Source of the DNA: Pseudanabaena mucicola str. Chao 1806
Lineage (GTDB): Bacteria > Cyanobacteriota > Cyanobacteriia > Pseudanabaenales > Pseudanabaenaceae
Direction: 5' to 3'
Assembly (NCBI RefSeq): GCF_030323025.1
Contig: NZ_CP097329.1
Span: 589,001-653,000, forward strand
DNA length: 64,000 nt
Below the pieces are notes generated by a model. That model searched no databases. It was not told the origin of the DNA and saw only the letters and a list, made by a program, of their open reading frames with translations. This document shows, in pieces, positions 37,934 to 46,907 of the stretch. Numbering within the stretch: the first letter of the stretch is position 1; each line of letters opens with the position of its first letter. Made by a program: the position numbers and the translations under genes.

Positions 37934-37949
37934 GTAGACTTAGCGAAAA

Positions 37950-38081
37950 TTAAAGGTCTCCGCTGTTTGCGGATAGCAAGAAGATGATGACAGGACCAGA
38001 TAGAACGATCAAAGCTAAGCTAGTTAATTGGAAAATTAGCTGAAAGTTGATACTCGATAAGGCAGATGTTACAAAATCCAT
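37950..38081 (-). CDS. psb30: Photosystem II protein Psb30 (Ycf12)
   Basis: This small gene encodes 43 residues: MDFVTSALSSINFQLIFQL then TSLALIVLSGPVIIFLLSA and NSGDL. The single transmembrane helix with ALIVLSGPVIIFLL matches Ycf12/Psb30 (ALIVxSGPLVIALL in plastid versions), a peripheral PSII core subunit near PsbJ and cytochrome b559. The ATG at 38079-38081 and TAA at 37950-37952 are on the minus strand, followed by a strong terminator. Confidence 0.9.
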   Translation of the reverse strand: MDFVTSALSSINFQLIFQLTSLALIVLSGPVIIFLLSANSGDL

Positions 38082-38284
38082 AGCAGTTATCTTAACAATA
38101 TGACTAAATTAATCGGACAAAAAATCTAGAGCTATTCTAGCAAGCATCGCCACTCAAAAAAACGTCTCAGTCCAAATTCCGATATATCAAATTAGGGTAT
38201 GGCAATTCGTATCACCTCCCAATTTGATAAAGAAGCGCTATCATTTGAAATACAATACATCCACAATTGGTAAGAGTTATACCT

Positions 38285-39178
38285 GTGCGTTATCGAATTT
38301 GGTTGCTGTCAGTTCTTGCTTCTGTTAGCGTTGGAGCCTCTCCACTACCCGCTCAAGCCCTTCTACCCCATACAACTCGGATCAATTTTGGCAATCTAGA
38401 AGAGCAGGCGCTCAACTTGGCAAGGGAAGCAGCTCAACTTGCTCAGTTTGAGCAGTATGATTTGGCTTTACCCCGTGCACGACTAGCCGCACAATTAGCA
38501 CCCAAAGCCTATCAAACTCAAGGGATTTTGGGGAGTATTTACCTGCGCCAAGAGAAATATGCTGAGGCGATCGCGGCTCTCAATACAGCAAATACTCTCA
38601 AGAAAGATGAACCGACGATTTTATTTAGTCTCGGAGCAGCCTATCTACGTAATAAGAATTATCCTGAAGCAATCAGTAACCTAAAAAAGGGTTTAAATCT
38701 TGAACCCAAAGCTGCTTCAGCGATGTTTGATTTAGGCAATGCTTACTTTTTGACAAAACGCTACGATGAAGCGGTCACGACTTTCAATGACGTACTCAAC
38801 CTTGATAACAAGTTTTGGGCTGCTACTAATAATATTGGTCTGGTTGAGTATGAGCGTGGCAACATCGATCAAGCAATCACTAAATGGCAAAACTCCCTCA
38901 AGCAGGCTGAGAAAGTAGAGTTCCTCGCGGCTGAGCCAACTCTTGCCCTTGCTACAGCTTTTTACCGTAAAGGTGATCGTGACAAGGCAATTCAGTTAGC
39001 AGTGCAAGCAATGAAAATTGATCCACGCTATGGCAAGATCCCCTATTTAGTGGAAAACCTCTGGGGCGATCGCTTAGTTGCCGATGTCCAAGTCATTTTA
39101 TCCCACCCTCAAGTTAAGCAAATTCTTGACGAGAGCGATCTCTCTACTCGCCAAGTTACCAAAGTACGTCCTAGATAA
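38285..39178 (+). CDS. Exported TPR protein
   Basis: With the GTG at 38285 this is 297 residues. The N-terminal hydrophobic stretch (IWLLSVLASVSVGASPLP, cleavage near AQA) is a signal peptide. It then has about six TPR units: YDLALPRARLAAQLAPKAY, EKYAEAIAALNTANTLKKDE, KNYPEAISNLKKGLNLEPKA, KRYDEAVTTFNDVLNLDN and GNIDQAITKWQNSLKQAE. It is probably a periplasmic or lumenal assembly scaffold. A TTG 18 bp upstream is an alternative start. Confidence 0.87.
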   Translation: MRYRIWLLSVLASVSVGASPLPAQALLPHTTRINFGNLEEQALNLAREAAQLAQFEQYDLALPRARLAAQLAPKAYQTQGILGSIYLRQEKYAEAIAALNTANTLKKDEPTILFSLGAAYLRNKNYPEAISNLKKGLNLEPKAASAMFDLGNAYFLTKRYDEAVTTFNDVLNLDNKFWAATNNIGLVEYERGNIDQAITKWQNSLKQAEKVEFLAAEPTLALATAFYRKGDRDKAIQLAVQAMKIDPRYGKIPYLVENLWGDRLVADVQVILSHPQVKQILDESDLSTRQVTKVRPR

Positions 39179-39247
39179 CGCGAGTTGGGGATAATTTAAA
39201 CTGAATTTGAGAGAGGTTTTGCTCCTATTTCTACAACACCTGCATCA

Positions 39248-40024
39248 TTGGCATCACCTGCTACACAATCTCGTAAACTAGCAAAAGTTCAAACTTCTGC
39301 TGTACTCTCAGACTTACAAACAGAGTTACTAGCCCTTGCAAATCCTGAGAAAGCGATCGCACTGGTCCGCTACTTCAAGACAGGCAAAGGTGAATATGGC
39401 GAAGGTGATCGCTTTTTAGGAGTTACAGTACCTGCTCAGCGGCAACTTGCCAAAAAATATCACAACTTGGAACTTAGTGCGATCGCTAAATTACTGGATA
39501 GTGAATGGCACGAGGAAAGGCTCACTGGTTTATTGATTCTCACCTATCAATTTCCCAAAGCGAGCTTTGAGCAAAAGCAAGTGATCGTTGAGTTTTATCT
39601 TGACCATACCAAAGCTATAAATAATTGGGATCTTGTGGATATTAGTTGTCGCCCCATTTTAGGAAAATATCTTTTATTCCGTGATCGCCAAATTCTCTTT
39701 CAATTAGCTCAGTCTGCTAATTTGTGGGAACAACGTATTGCGATTGTCACGACAGGTGAATTGATTAAACATCAATCCTATGAAGCTACTCTAGCGATCG
39801 CTCAAATATTGCTAAATCATCCCCATGTTCTCATTCACAAGGCTGTGGGCTGGATGCTGCGAGAGGTTGGTAGACAGGATCAGCAGGTTTTGATCAACTT
39901 CCTAGAGAAATATGCACCACAGATGCCTAGAGTAATGTTACGTTATGCGATTGAGCATTTTGAGCAACCACAGCGACAGGCTTATTTACAACGTATAGCA
40001 GTTTCCAAATCCACATTGCGCTAA
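39248..40024 (+). CDS. AlkD-family DNA glycosylase-like protein
   Basis: This is a 258-residue alpha-helical repeat protein. The core GEGDRFLGVTVPAQRQLAKKYH is the conserved N-terminal element of DNA alkylation repair (AlkD) enzymes, and KAINNWDLVDISCRPILGKY contains the Trp/Asp pair used in AlkD catalysis. Further helices (WEQRIAIVTTGELIKHQ, LIHKAVGWMLREVGRQD) complete the HEAT-like fold. AlkD removes N3- and N7-alkylpurines. The only usable start seen is TTG at 39248; the frame is open back to 39200. It follows the TPR gene by 69 bp, perhaps as one transcript. Confidence 0.88.
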   Translation: MASPATQSRKLAKVQTSAVLSDLQTELLALANPEKAIALVRYFKTGKGEYGEGDRFLGVTVPAQRQLAKKYHNLELSAIAKLLDSEWHEERLTGLLILTYQFPKASFEQKQVIVEFYLDHTKAINNWDLVDISCRPILGKYLLFRDRQILFQLAQSANLWEQRIAIVTTGELIKHQSYEATLAIAQILLNHPHVLIHKAVGWMLREVGRQDQQVLINFLEKYAPQMPRVMLRYAIEHFEQPQRQAYLQRIAVSKSTLR

Positions 40025-40049
40025 AGATTGCGCTAAGGATATTAGTTTT

Positions 40050-40703
40050 ATGAGCGATTGCCCCACTCCCTACAGCAGTAATAAATTTGAAACAAAAGAC
40101 TCCAGCCCCTTGTCGGGATTTAGTTATGAACAGGGATCGCTATTTAGTGAAGGAATTCAGAGAAGCGCAAGAGTATATGATAGTGGCATGAATTACGAAA
40201 TGGGAAGCCAATCATTGCAATTATGGAAACAGGCGATCGCGAAATATCAAGATTCCATTACCAAAATGCTCCCCGTTTCCCAAACTTCTCTATTTAAAAT
40301 CCCATCTAATCACTGCGATCCCCATGCAATCAATCCTTTTTCCCTAACATTTCAACCCGCTGAATTCTATCGTTTACCAAGTGCCGATGCTGGTGATGCA
40401 TGTTTATACTTTGTTATCGATTTAGTCGCATCATCTCAATTACCCGTGCTACTGTATATAGGAGAGACCTATCGTTCTCATAAACGATGGAAAGGGCTTC
40501 ATGACTGTAAGCGATATCTTCTAAATTATCGAGAACTACATAATACCCACAATCTCCCCAACCAAGTTGTGATGACTTTTTGGTGGGATGCACCTTCATC
40601 CACTCGCCCTCGACAGCAGCTAGAAAAAAGCCTGATTGCCAAGTGGCGATCACCATTTAACAAAGAAAATTGGAACTTTTGGGGAACTCCTTTTGTAAGC
40701 TAA
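40050..40703 (+). CDS. GIY-YIG-like nuclease-fold protein
   Basis: This 217-residue protein has a Ser/Asn-rich non-conserved head (1-60). The second half has the GIY-YIG pattern: ACLYFVIDL (first strand), LLYIGETYRSHKRWKGLHDC (YIG strand and catalytic Arg/Lys helix) and LEKSLIAKWRSPFNKENW (metal Glu helix). Cyanobacteria carry such solitary proteins of unknown target. It starts 25 bp after the AlkD-like gene, so an operon for DNA repair is possible (inference). Confidence 0.72.
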   Translation: MSDCPTPYSSNKFETKDSSPLSGFSYEQGSLFSEGIQRSARVYDSGMNYEMGSQSLQLWKQAIAKYQDSITKMLPVSQTSLFKIPSNHCDPHAINPFSLTFQPAEFYRLPSADAGDACLYFVIDLVASSQLPVLLYIGETYRSHKRWKGLHDCKRYLLNYRELHNTHNLPNQVVMTFWWDAPSSTRPRQQLEKSLIAKWRSPFNKENWNFWGTPFVS

Positions 40704-40798
40704 TCCGTCTGTAATCATAGATAGTTAAATTTTGTCGTAAACAAAATTCAACCTCAATCCTAAGCTACCTAACTCAACACATTTTCCACAAGATTAAT

Positions 40799-41005
40799 AT
40801 GGCTCCTCAAAACTTGCATTCTGATCGAGATATCAATGAGTTATGGTTTACCAAATTCTTTATTGGCAGCATGGCCGCGATCGCTTGTCTCACAGTAATT
40901 TTGTCTTTTTTGCCATCACCATCAGGATTACGCCAACAGTCACCCAATAAGTCAACACTTTTGCCTACCCACTCTTTACCAGCAAATACTCGGCAACTTG
41001 TGTAA
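40799..41005 (+). CDS. Small single-span membrane protein, unknown
   Basis: 68 residues: a short polar head, one hydrophobic helix (FIGSMAAIACLTVILSFL, about 21-38) and a Ser/Pro-rich tail. There is no known family and no clear ribosome site before the ATG at 40799. A hairpin terminator follows, which supports a real gene. Confidence 0.5.
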   Translation: MAPQNLHSDRDINELWFTKFFIGSMAAIACLTVILSFLPSPSGLRQQSPNKSTLLPTHSLPANTRQLV

Positions 41006-41076
41006 CTTCACTCGCAAAGTGTCATGAATAGAGATAAACAAATCAAAAATCAAAAAGTTATTAACTTCAATTCAAC

Positions 41077-41128
41077 AAAAGCAGAAAATTGTAAAAATTG
41101 CTAAGCGATTTTTACAATTTTCTGCTTT
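41077..41128. terminator. Long perfect hairpin terminator
   Basis: AAAGCAGAAAATTGTAAAAA with its exact inverse and a short loop ends in T-rich sequence on both strands. It lies between convergent genes. Confidence 0.85.
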
Positions 41129-41187
41129 AGCGCGACGCAAATGGCGCTATCAAACTCGCGTTAATTAGCTAAATGAAGGAAGCATCT

Positions 41188-42375
41188 CTAGTTCTTTAAT
41201 ACTTTTAAGAATACCGATTCAGTTTGAGCCGCAAGTCGATCCCATGCAAAGCGCTCCTTGAGGTCAGTTTGGGCATTATTGATCAAAGATTGACTATATT
41301 CGCGATCACGCAAAACCTGAATTATGCCATCAGCTAAAGAATTCGCATCATTAACCAATGTGACAATTCCTGTAATGCCATGACGCACAACTTCAGGTAA
41401 GCCACCTGTATTTGAAACAACAAGAGGGATCTTGGCAGCAAAACTCTCTAATGCCACAATGCCAAAGGGTTCATATAGGCTTGGGAAAACTGCACAATTG
41501 GCGATCGTTTGAAACTTCCACAGATCAGCATCTGCCATAAATCCTGTAAATACAACCTTGTGGTAAATTCCTAAATCCCAAGCTTGGCGATGCAATAGAA
41601 TCGAATAAGCATCACCCGTACCAATAATCACAAGGCGAACGCAATCACCCATTGCCGCAATTATCTTTGGCATGGCATTGAGCAATACATAAATCCCTTT
41701 CTCAAAAGTGATTCGTCCTACATAGTAAATAATTGCTTCTTCGGGTTTGGCGTATTGCTCACGCAGAGCAAGGCTATCAAAGGTAATTTGATGGGCATCA
41801 GTAATATTTTTCCAACGCTCAACGCTCAAACCGTTGTAAACCACATCTGTCTTGGCTGCTGGACAGTCGAGGGCTCGTTGCAGTTCGCCCCGCATATATT
41901 CTGAACAGACAATCACTCTCTGAGCAAATTGCGTTAGCTTAATTTCTTTTTGATGGATATATCTTTGCGTATCATTATGAATTCCGTTACATCTGCCATA
42001 TTCCGTAGCATGAATAGTGGCAACTAAGGGTATTTGCAATTCTGTAGTTATAGCGATCGCAGTCTCTTCAACGAGCCAATCATGAGCATGAACAAGTTCA
42101 ACAGGATTTTGAGCTAAAAAATTTCTGGCAAATTTAGACATATTAATGTTCATTTGCACCACCCATTGAAAAAAATCATGATTTTTTTCAACACCAACAC
42201 GGTGTACATAAATCCCATCAACGATTGCTTCTAATGGCTCATTTTCAACCGCAACGGTGATTAAATGCACCTCATGTCCGCGCTTAACAACTTCAGGATA
42301 TAGCTCCGCTACGTGACGAGAAATTCCTCCTATGATGCGCGGGGGGAATTCCCAAGCTAGAGCAAGAATACGCAT
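41188..42375 (-). CDS. Family 4-type (GT-B) glycosyltransferase
   Basis: This 395-residue enzyme begins MRILALAWEFPPRIIGGISR, the glycogen-synthase-like N terminus (donor/acceptor Gly-Gly loop). VHAHDWLVEETAI follows, then the C-terminal Rossmann half with YYVGRITFEKGIYVLLNAM, and the EX7E motif in PSLYEPFGIVALESFAAK. It is close to GT4 enzymes that act on ADP- or UDP-sugars (including glycogen-synthase-like enzymes), but the substrate is not determined. It is monocistronic. Confidence 0.9.
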   Translation of the reverse strand: MRILALAWEFPPRIIGGISRHVAELYPEVVKRGHEVHLITVAVENEPLEAIVDGIYVHRVGVEKNHDFFQWVVQMNINMSKFARNFLAQNPVELVHAHDWLVEETAIAITTELQIPLVATIHATEYGRCNGIHNDTQRYIHQKEIKLTQFAQRVIVCSEYMRGELQRALDCPAAKTDVVYNGLSVERWKNITDAHQITFDSLALREQYAKPEEAIIYYVGRITFEKGIYVLLNAMPKIIAAMGDCVRLVIIGTGDAYSILLHRQAWDLGIYHKVVFTGFMADADLWKFQTIANCAVFPSLYEPFGIVALESFAAKIPLVVSNTGGLPEVVRHGITGIVTLVNDANSLADGIIQVLRDREYSQSLINNAQTDLKERFAWDRLAAQTESVFLKVLKN

Positions 42376-42461
42376 GATATTTCAGGTAATGTTGGGTAGG
42401 AACGTTAGTAGATATGCTTAATTAACTATAAAGCTAAAAGATGTAGTAACAACCCCTGTAT

Positions 42462-42518
42462 TTGCCACTAATTCTTTATATTTTGCATATTTTGCAAAAT
42501 ATAAAGAATTAGTGGCAA
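42462..42518. repeat. Long perfect hairpin
   Basis: TTGCCACTAATTCTTTATAT pairs with its exact inverse 13 nt away. It lies in the 383-bp gap between two divergent genes, so it is more likely a mobile palindrome than a terminator. Confidence 0.65.
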
Positions 42519-42600
42519 TCAATAATATTTACTCTCTTAAATACTAGTCCTAAAGGAAATAGAAAGTGCTATTTGGCTACACTTTCGATTTTTGCCTTAT

Positions 42601-42660
42601 TATAGCAATCCTAACTGGTTTATGGAAGCGTATCCCTTCGGAGTGCGCTTCCATAAACCA
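42601..42660. mobile_element. MITE-like element family C, truncated copy
   Basis: It starts TATAGCAATCCTAACTGG and has the stem TTTATGGAAGCGTATCCC with its inverse, but the right end (TTTAGGACTGCTATA) is missing. Confidence 0.7.
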
Positions 42661-42758
42661 TTGTCAATGCTTAAGAAACTACTCAAGATATGCTATCCTC
42701 CCTCCATAATTTATGATACTTTACATGGCATTCGTGTGAATTGTGACAGGAGGCAGAT

Positions 42759-43946
42759 GTGTCTGATAACAAAACTAAAGAAGTAATTGATCGTGTTTCT
42801 CAGCAAGTGGGGCAAACTTGGACAAAAGTTCAACCACATTTGCAAACACTATTATTAAAGCTGATTAAAAGTTTGCTCCCTGCCTTGCAGAATCTGCAAA
42901 CTAAGTTAACGTCATCAGATGCTGTAACTGACTCAAGCAAAACTAGTGATAATCCAACCTTGGATAAGGCTCTTGAAACTGGCAAAGGTATTGCGGCTAA
43001 GGCGATCGCAGCTTTGATTGTGGCTTTGACAAAACTCCAACAAAGCCTAGAGAATCAAGAGGTCTCTCTTGATACAACAGGAGAACCTGCAGCGCTACTC
43101 AATGCTTCGACTGAAGACTCAGAATTAGCGGCTCAGGTTAAGCAAGAATTCGGTATTGCTTGGAAATTTGTCAAAGAACAGGTCACACCCAAAATTTTGG
43201 AATTCTTGCAATTCTCCGTAGATAAGCTTGATCCGATCGCTAGCAATATTTGGCAAAAGGTTTCGACTAAAGCAGCAGCAACCCCATCACTAGTTGAGGC
43301 TTGGGAAAAACTCCAAGAAAATGATGCTTGGAAAAAAACTGTAACGGCAACGGCTCCGATCTGGCGCTCAATTAGTGGTATTGCATCACAGATACCTCTA
43401 TCTGACAATGTGAAGCGCATTTTGGATAAGCGAGCGGGAACCATTGCCCTATTAACTTTATTCTCACTACTAATCATCCTCAAACCTTCCCATGCCCTTA
43501 GCCAAAATTTCAGAACTGCTGCTAAGAATTCAGCGCCAGTAAGTAATGTTGCCCAAAAGCAACCTAATGCAATTAAGACTAATCCTGTTGCCAAGCCAGT
43601 CCAATCGGTTAATGACTTGGTAAAACCAGAACGGGGCGATGCTCCATTAACGGCTGAGCAAATTGAGATCGCCAAGATCCAAGCTCAAGTCTCAGAAGTC
43701 GCGAACCAATATGGTGAATCTTTGTTAGGTTCTGTGCAAACTAACTTTAAGCGTGGTCGCTTGATTGTGGCTCTTAATGATGATTGGTATCAATTAGATC
43801 CCCAAAAGCAAAAACAGTTAGTAACAGACTTGCAGAATAGGACGCGATCGCTCAATTTCAAGAAGTTATTAGTTGCTGATGCTCAAAGTAATTTAATTGC
43901 TCGCAGTCCAGTTACTGGTAATGAAGTAATCATTTTGAGAAATTAA
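42759..43946 (+). CDS. Cyanobacterial membrane protein of unknown function
   Basis: This 395-residue protein starts at a GTG with GGAGG upstream. A long helical, coiled-coil-like N-terminal half (VSQQVGQTWTKVQPHLQTLL, AKAIAALIVALTKLQQSLE) is followed by a membrane span at about 228-246 (TIALLTLFSLLIILKP) and a soluble C-terminal domain (KIQAQVSEVANQYGESLLGS, WYQLDPQKQKQLVTDLQNR). The last domain looks like a small compact fold, but I do not recognise it. No enzyme motif was seen. Confidence 0.75.
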   Translation: MSDNKTKEVIDRVSQQVGQTWTKVQPHLQTLLLKLIKSLLPALQNLQTKLTSSDAVTDSSKTSDNPTLDKALETGKGIAAKAIAALIVALTKLQQSLENQEVSLDTTGEPAALLNASTEDSELAAQVKQEFGIAWKFVKEQVTPKILEFLQFSVDKLDPIASNIWQKVSTKAAATPSLVEAWEKLQENDAWKKTVTATAPIWRSISGIASQIPLSDNVKRILDKRAGTIALLTLFSLLIILKPSHALSQNFRTAAKNSAPVSNVAQKQPNAIKTNPVAKPVQSVNDLVKPERGDAPLTAEQIEIAKIQAQVSEVANQYGESLLGSVQTNFKRGRLIVALNDDWYQLDPQKQKQLVTDLQNRTRSLNFKKLLVADAQSNLIARSPVTGNEVIILRN

Positions 43947-43973
43947 TAAGTAATTTTTGAACCAGTTTTTGTA

Positions 43974-44022
43974 GTGAAGCAGTAAGGTAGGAAATATCAT
44001 TTCTTATGCCTTATTGCTTCAC
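43974..44022 (+). terminator. Imperfect hairpin after the membrane protein gene
   Basis: GTGAAGCAGTAAGG and CCTTATTGCTTCAC lie 27 bp beyond the stop at 43946, followed by T-rich sequence. Confidence 0.55.
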
Positions 44023-44038
44023 TCTTTATTAAGAATCT

Positions 44039-44326
44039 ATGGTAGAAATTAAAGATCAAAGACATCCCCAATACACAAAGGATCGACAAGTCCTCAACAA
44101 TTTGTTAGCACAAAATTCACCTAGTAATCGTGATTTTGCTGACCTTGCACGTTTAACTATCCGTTACAAAGGATTTATGGGAGCAAAGGATATACAAGAA
44201 GATTTGATTAAAGTGCTTATCAACTGGCAAATTACAGAAGAAGAGTTGTTTACTAAAACCAGAGTAATTCATGCGATCGGCAAAGTTTACATGGCTCAAG
44301 ATGAAGGTCAAGACGATTGGGCTTAA
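44039..44326 (+). CDS. DUF3288 family protein
   Basis: This 95-residue protein matches the small cyanobacterial DUF3288 pattern: RHPQYTKDRQVLNNLLA, FADLARLTIRYKGFMGAKD, IQEDLIKVLINWQITEEEL and FTKTRVIHAIGKVY. It is cytosolic and acidic, with unknown function. It follows the 42759 gene by 92 bp with a hairpin between. Confidence 0.85.
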   Translation: MVEIKDQRHPQYTKDRQVLNNLLAQNSPSNRDFADLARLTIRYKGFMGAKDIQEDLIKVLINWQITEEELFTKTRVIHAIGKVYMAQDEGQDDWA

Positions 44327-44462
44327 ACAATTATCTTTTGGGTGTGACCAAAATTTAATGTAAGAGGGAAAATCTGATAAGGCTATAAAGTCTAGGGAAT
44401 CTTTATTCTGAAAGATTAATGCATGAGTGTATTAATCTTTCAGAATAAAGAAAGACATATAA

Positions 44463-44490
44463 CGGGAGCATCTCAATTAGGCACTGAGTA
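44463..44490. repeat. Copy of ISKra4 fragment end sequence
   Basis: GGGAGCATCTCAATTAGGCA followed by CTGAGTA repeats the sequence at 44846-44872 (GGGAGCACCTCAATTAGGTA, CTGAGTA) in direct orientation with two differences, so the IS630 piece lies between two copies. Confidence 0.75.
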
Positions 44491-44510
44491 TATAGCTAGC
44501 GTCAAGTGTA

Positions 44511-44843
44511 TTAGGACGCAGAAGCAACAAGAACCGATTCCATGGCATCACGTAAATTGTCAGAATTGCGTAAAAGTTTGCGAATTCGATGCTTCAACCA
44601 AGCCCAACATTTTTCAATACGATTGAGGTCAGGAGAATAAGCAGGTAAATAGACTAATTTGCATCCAGCCGCTTCAATTAATTCGCGAATCCTACCACCG
44701 TGATGAAAGGTAGCATTATCGATAATTACCCACTCCTTAGGTTGGAGTTTTGGGATTAAACAAGTTACTAGCCAAATTTCAAAAACAGTGCGATTACAGG
44801 CTCCTTCAATAGTGAAGGGAGCAATTATGTGTCCATCCCAATA
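44511..44843 (-). pseudogene. IS630-family transposase, C-terminal fragment
   Basis: About 110 residues of a DDE transposase C terminus: WVIIDNATFHHGGRIRELI (second catalytic Asp), KLVYLPAYSPDLNRIEKCW (catalytic Glu) and a natural stop. The N-terminal two thirds, with the first Asp, are missing. The upstream edge joins directly to the ISKra4 fragment. Confidence 0.85.
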
Positions 44844-44854
44844 TTGGGAGCACC

Positions 44855-45181
44855 TCAATTAGGTACTGAGTAGAAATACTTAGGAGAATAGAAATAGCCA
44901 TTGAGATAAGCACAACGATGTTTCAAAACTTGAGCAACATTGTTTCTATGCCACTGAGCGCCAGAAATCTTGACCCGACGACCAATCTGCTTAATAGTTG
45001 ATTCCACAGAGCCAGAGCCAATGGTAAGTCCCTGTTTCTGTAAATAACCATACTCAGGAATACGATGACGATGATTGCGTAAATAAGCCAGAAATTTGAT
45101 AAATCGTCTGGATGTACACCCTGCAAATAGGTTAATAGCCTGCTCAACATCACCTTGCCATAGCAGAGACTGTATTTCCAA
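44855..45181 (-). pseudogene. ISKra4-family transposase, C-terminal fragment
   Basis: About 108 residues ending near RCAYLNGYFYSPKYF. GLTIGSGSVESTIKQIGRRV and ISGAQWHRNNVAQVLKHRC match the C-terminal part of ISKra4 transposases. The N-terminal part is absent; the sequence upstream belongs to an IS256 piece. Confidence 0.8.
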
Positions 45182-45198
45182 AAACTCAGGTACAGTTA

Positions 45199-45430
45199 TG
45201 CATTGTCCACATGCTCAGAAATTCGGTCGCTTTTGGACTTTGGCAACAACGCAAGCAATTTTGTGCTGACCTCAATGCGATTTATAGCGCTGCTACGGAA
45301 ACCGAGGCAAAGTTTAACCTCGAACTCTTTGCTGAAAAATGGGACAAACAATATCTATCGATCTCCAAGTTTTGGCATAATCATTGGACGAATATTATCC
45401 CCTTCTTTGCTTTCCCGTCCGAGATTCGTC
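45199..45430 (+). pseudogene. IS256 (Mutator-type) transposase, internal fragment
   Basis: The frame reads CIVHMLRNSVAFGLWQQRKQ, then IYSAATETEAKFNLELFAEK and WHNHWTNIIPFFAFPSEIR. This matches the region before the catalytic Glu of IS256-type transposases, which normally continues to a KVIYTTNAIES-like motif that is missing. Both ends are joined to other IS fragments. Confidence 0.85.
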
Positions 45431-45439
45431 TATTGTGTC

Positions 45440-45565
45440 GGTTAGATCATCAAAGTTAGTGTTACAAGTTTTACACTGGTATCGTTGACGGGCAGGATGG
45501 GTTTCATCTTTGCCCCGATTGATCGCCTCTGAAATTTTGCATTTTGGACAGCTTACTCATCCTGT
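45440..45565 (-). pseudogene. Zinc-ribbon transposase (IS1/IS1595-like), N-terminal fragment
   Basis: On the minus strand a short frame reads CPKCKISEAINRGKDE, then RQRYQCKTCNTNFDDLTDT. Two CxxC pairs followed by NFDDLT are typical of the zinc-beta-ribbon at the N terminus of these transposases. No catalytic domain follows. Confidence 0.6.
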
Positions 45566-45731
45566 CCATCGCATCTGAAGCACTGTTTCGTAACTTTTTG
45601 CATCATTGATTAGATGGGTTAAGTTCACGCTCAGCATAGTTTTCGCTGCTTTTGCTGTTCGCTACAATTTTATCAATTTCTGCCTTTCTTTACCTCCCCG
45701 ATTTACTTATTGAGCCGCAACTATTTGATTT

Positions 45732-46388
45732 ATGTCTAATAAACTTGGATTTTGGTTGATTTGGATTTTATTTTCCGTCTATGCCTTCATCTTCGCACCG
45801 CCTGATCGCCCTGATACCTTACAACTAATTCTCAAGTTGAGCACAGGCGACTGGCAAAGTACAAACGCCTTAATTGTTGCCTTGTTTAACCTCATGGGTG
45901 TATTTCCCTTCATCTATGCCTGTATGCTAGTCAGCGACGGGCGTGGACAAAAAGTACCCGCTTGGCTATTTGCCAGTCTCTCATTTTTGGTTGGAGCATT
46001 TGCCCTACTTCCCTACTTTGCCCTGCGTGAACCAAACCCTACCTTTATCGGCAAAAAGAACCGCCTAATTTCTGCATTAGAGTCACGCTGGACTGGGATT
46101 GGACTGACTGCGATCGCCTTTTATTTTTTAGTCTATGGATTTGCCAATGGCAACTGGGCAGATTTTGTGCAGCAATGGCAAACCAGCCGATTTATCCATG
46201 TGATGACCTTAGATTTCTGTATGTTGTCACTACTATTTCCATGGTTACTTAGTGATGATATGGAAAGACGAGGCATGACTGATGATCGTTTTTTTACATT
46301 TATTTCCCTAGTTCCCCTAGTTGGCGCATTGATTTATCTCTGTTTGCGATCTCCTTTAATCGAAAGCGAACAAGAGTCAGCCGTCTAG
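45732..46388 (+). CDS. Multi-pass membrane protein, conserved in cyanobacteria
   Basis: This 218-residue protein has about six hydrophobic segments (GFWLIWILFSVYAFIF, LIVALFNLMGVFPFIYACML, LFASLSFLVGAFALLPYF, GIGLTAIAFYFLVYGF, VMTLDFCMLSLLFPWLL, FISLVPLVGALIYLCL). It resembles plastid/cyanobacterial DUF2834-like proteins. No catalytic motif was seen and function is unknown. A hairpin terminator follows at 46401. Confidence 0.78.
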   Translation: MSNKLGFWLIWILFSVYAFIFAPPDRPDTLQLILKLSTGDWQSTNALIVALFNLMGVFPFIYACMLVSDGRGQKVPAWLFASLSFLVGAFALLPYFALREPNPTFIGKKNRLISALESRWTGIGLTAIAFYFLVYGFANGNWADFVQQWQTSRFIHVMTLDFCMLSLLFPWLLSDDMERRGMTDDRFFTFISLVPLVGALIYLCLRSPLIESEQESAV

Positions 46389-46400
46389 AATATTAACGTA

Positions 46401-46442
46401 AAATAAATAAGAAAGGGCGCTTTGCACTCTTTCTTATTTATA
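46401..46442 (+). terminator. Hairpin terminator
   Basis: AAATAAATAAGAAAG and CTTTCTTATTTA flank a short loop 12 bp past the membrane-protein stop, with T-rich sequence on the right arm. Confidence 0.7.
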
Positions 46443-46892
46443 AGCCTAACCTAATACCTCTTGCCATTATAGAAGCTAAGAGGGGAGTTAAATTGAATCC
46501 CAAAAGCTCTACATGGTTGATCGTTCTGAGAAGTTTAATTTTCTCTGAAATGACTTCTGGTTACTTATCAGCACACAGATTTTTAATCCACATCAAAAAC
46601 GAAAAGGTAGGGTATAAAGACAATAGCCCGACGACAATAAATATCGATATTTCTATCTAGAAAACAGTCTGAAAGATATATTATTCTAGGCTTTTCTCAA
46701 AATATAAAACCCTTAAAATTCGCGTTGTTAAGACAGTAATTCCTGCAATTCAATACTATCTGCAATCAAAACTCGTCATGCATCTTTATTGGTTAGGTCT
46801 TGTTTGAGGGTAAATAATTCTGTAGATAAAGACGCAAAAATCAATCCCAAACTTAAATAATGCAAATAGGCAGTGATCACACTAGCCCACAT
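46438..46892 (-). pseudogene. Decayed DUF2214 membrane-protein gene
   Basis: On the minus strand MWASVITAYLHYLSLGLIFA and ELFTLKQDLTNKDA are followed by TGA where the family has Trp, then RVLIADSI. A frameshift leads to IAGITVLTTRILRVLYFEKS, then IVVGLLSLYPTF, SFLMWIKNLCADK, a TAA, and PEVISEKIKLLRTINHVELL, ending at 46438. Piece by piece this follows the whole length of DUF2214 proteins. Two nonsense codons and at least one frameshift make it a clear pseudogene. Confidence 0.8.
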
Positions 46893-46907
46893 TAGGGACT
46901 TGACGAG

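Noticed and set aside
11402-46892. TGA in place of an expected Trp codon in both the LRAT and DUF2214 pseudogenes, suggesting UGA recoding
   Set aside because: Both genes also carry frameshifts or other stops, and intact genes here (for example purF) use TGA as a real stop, so simple decay explains it.
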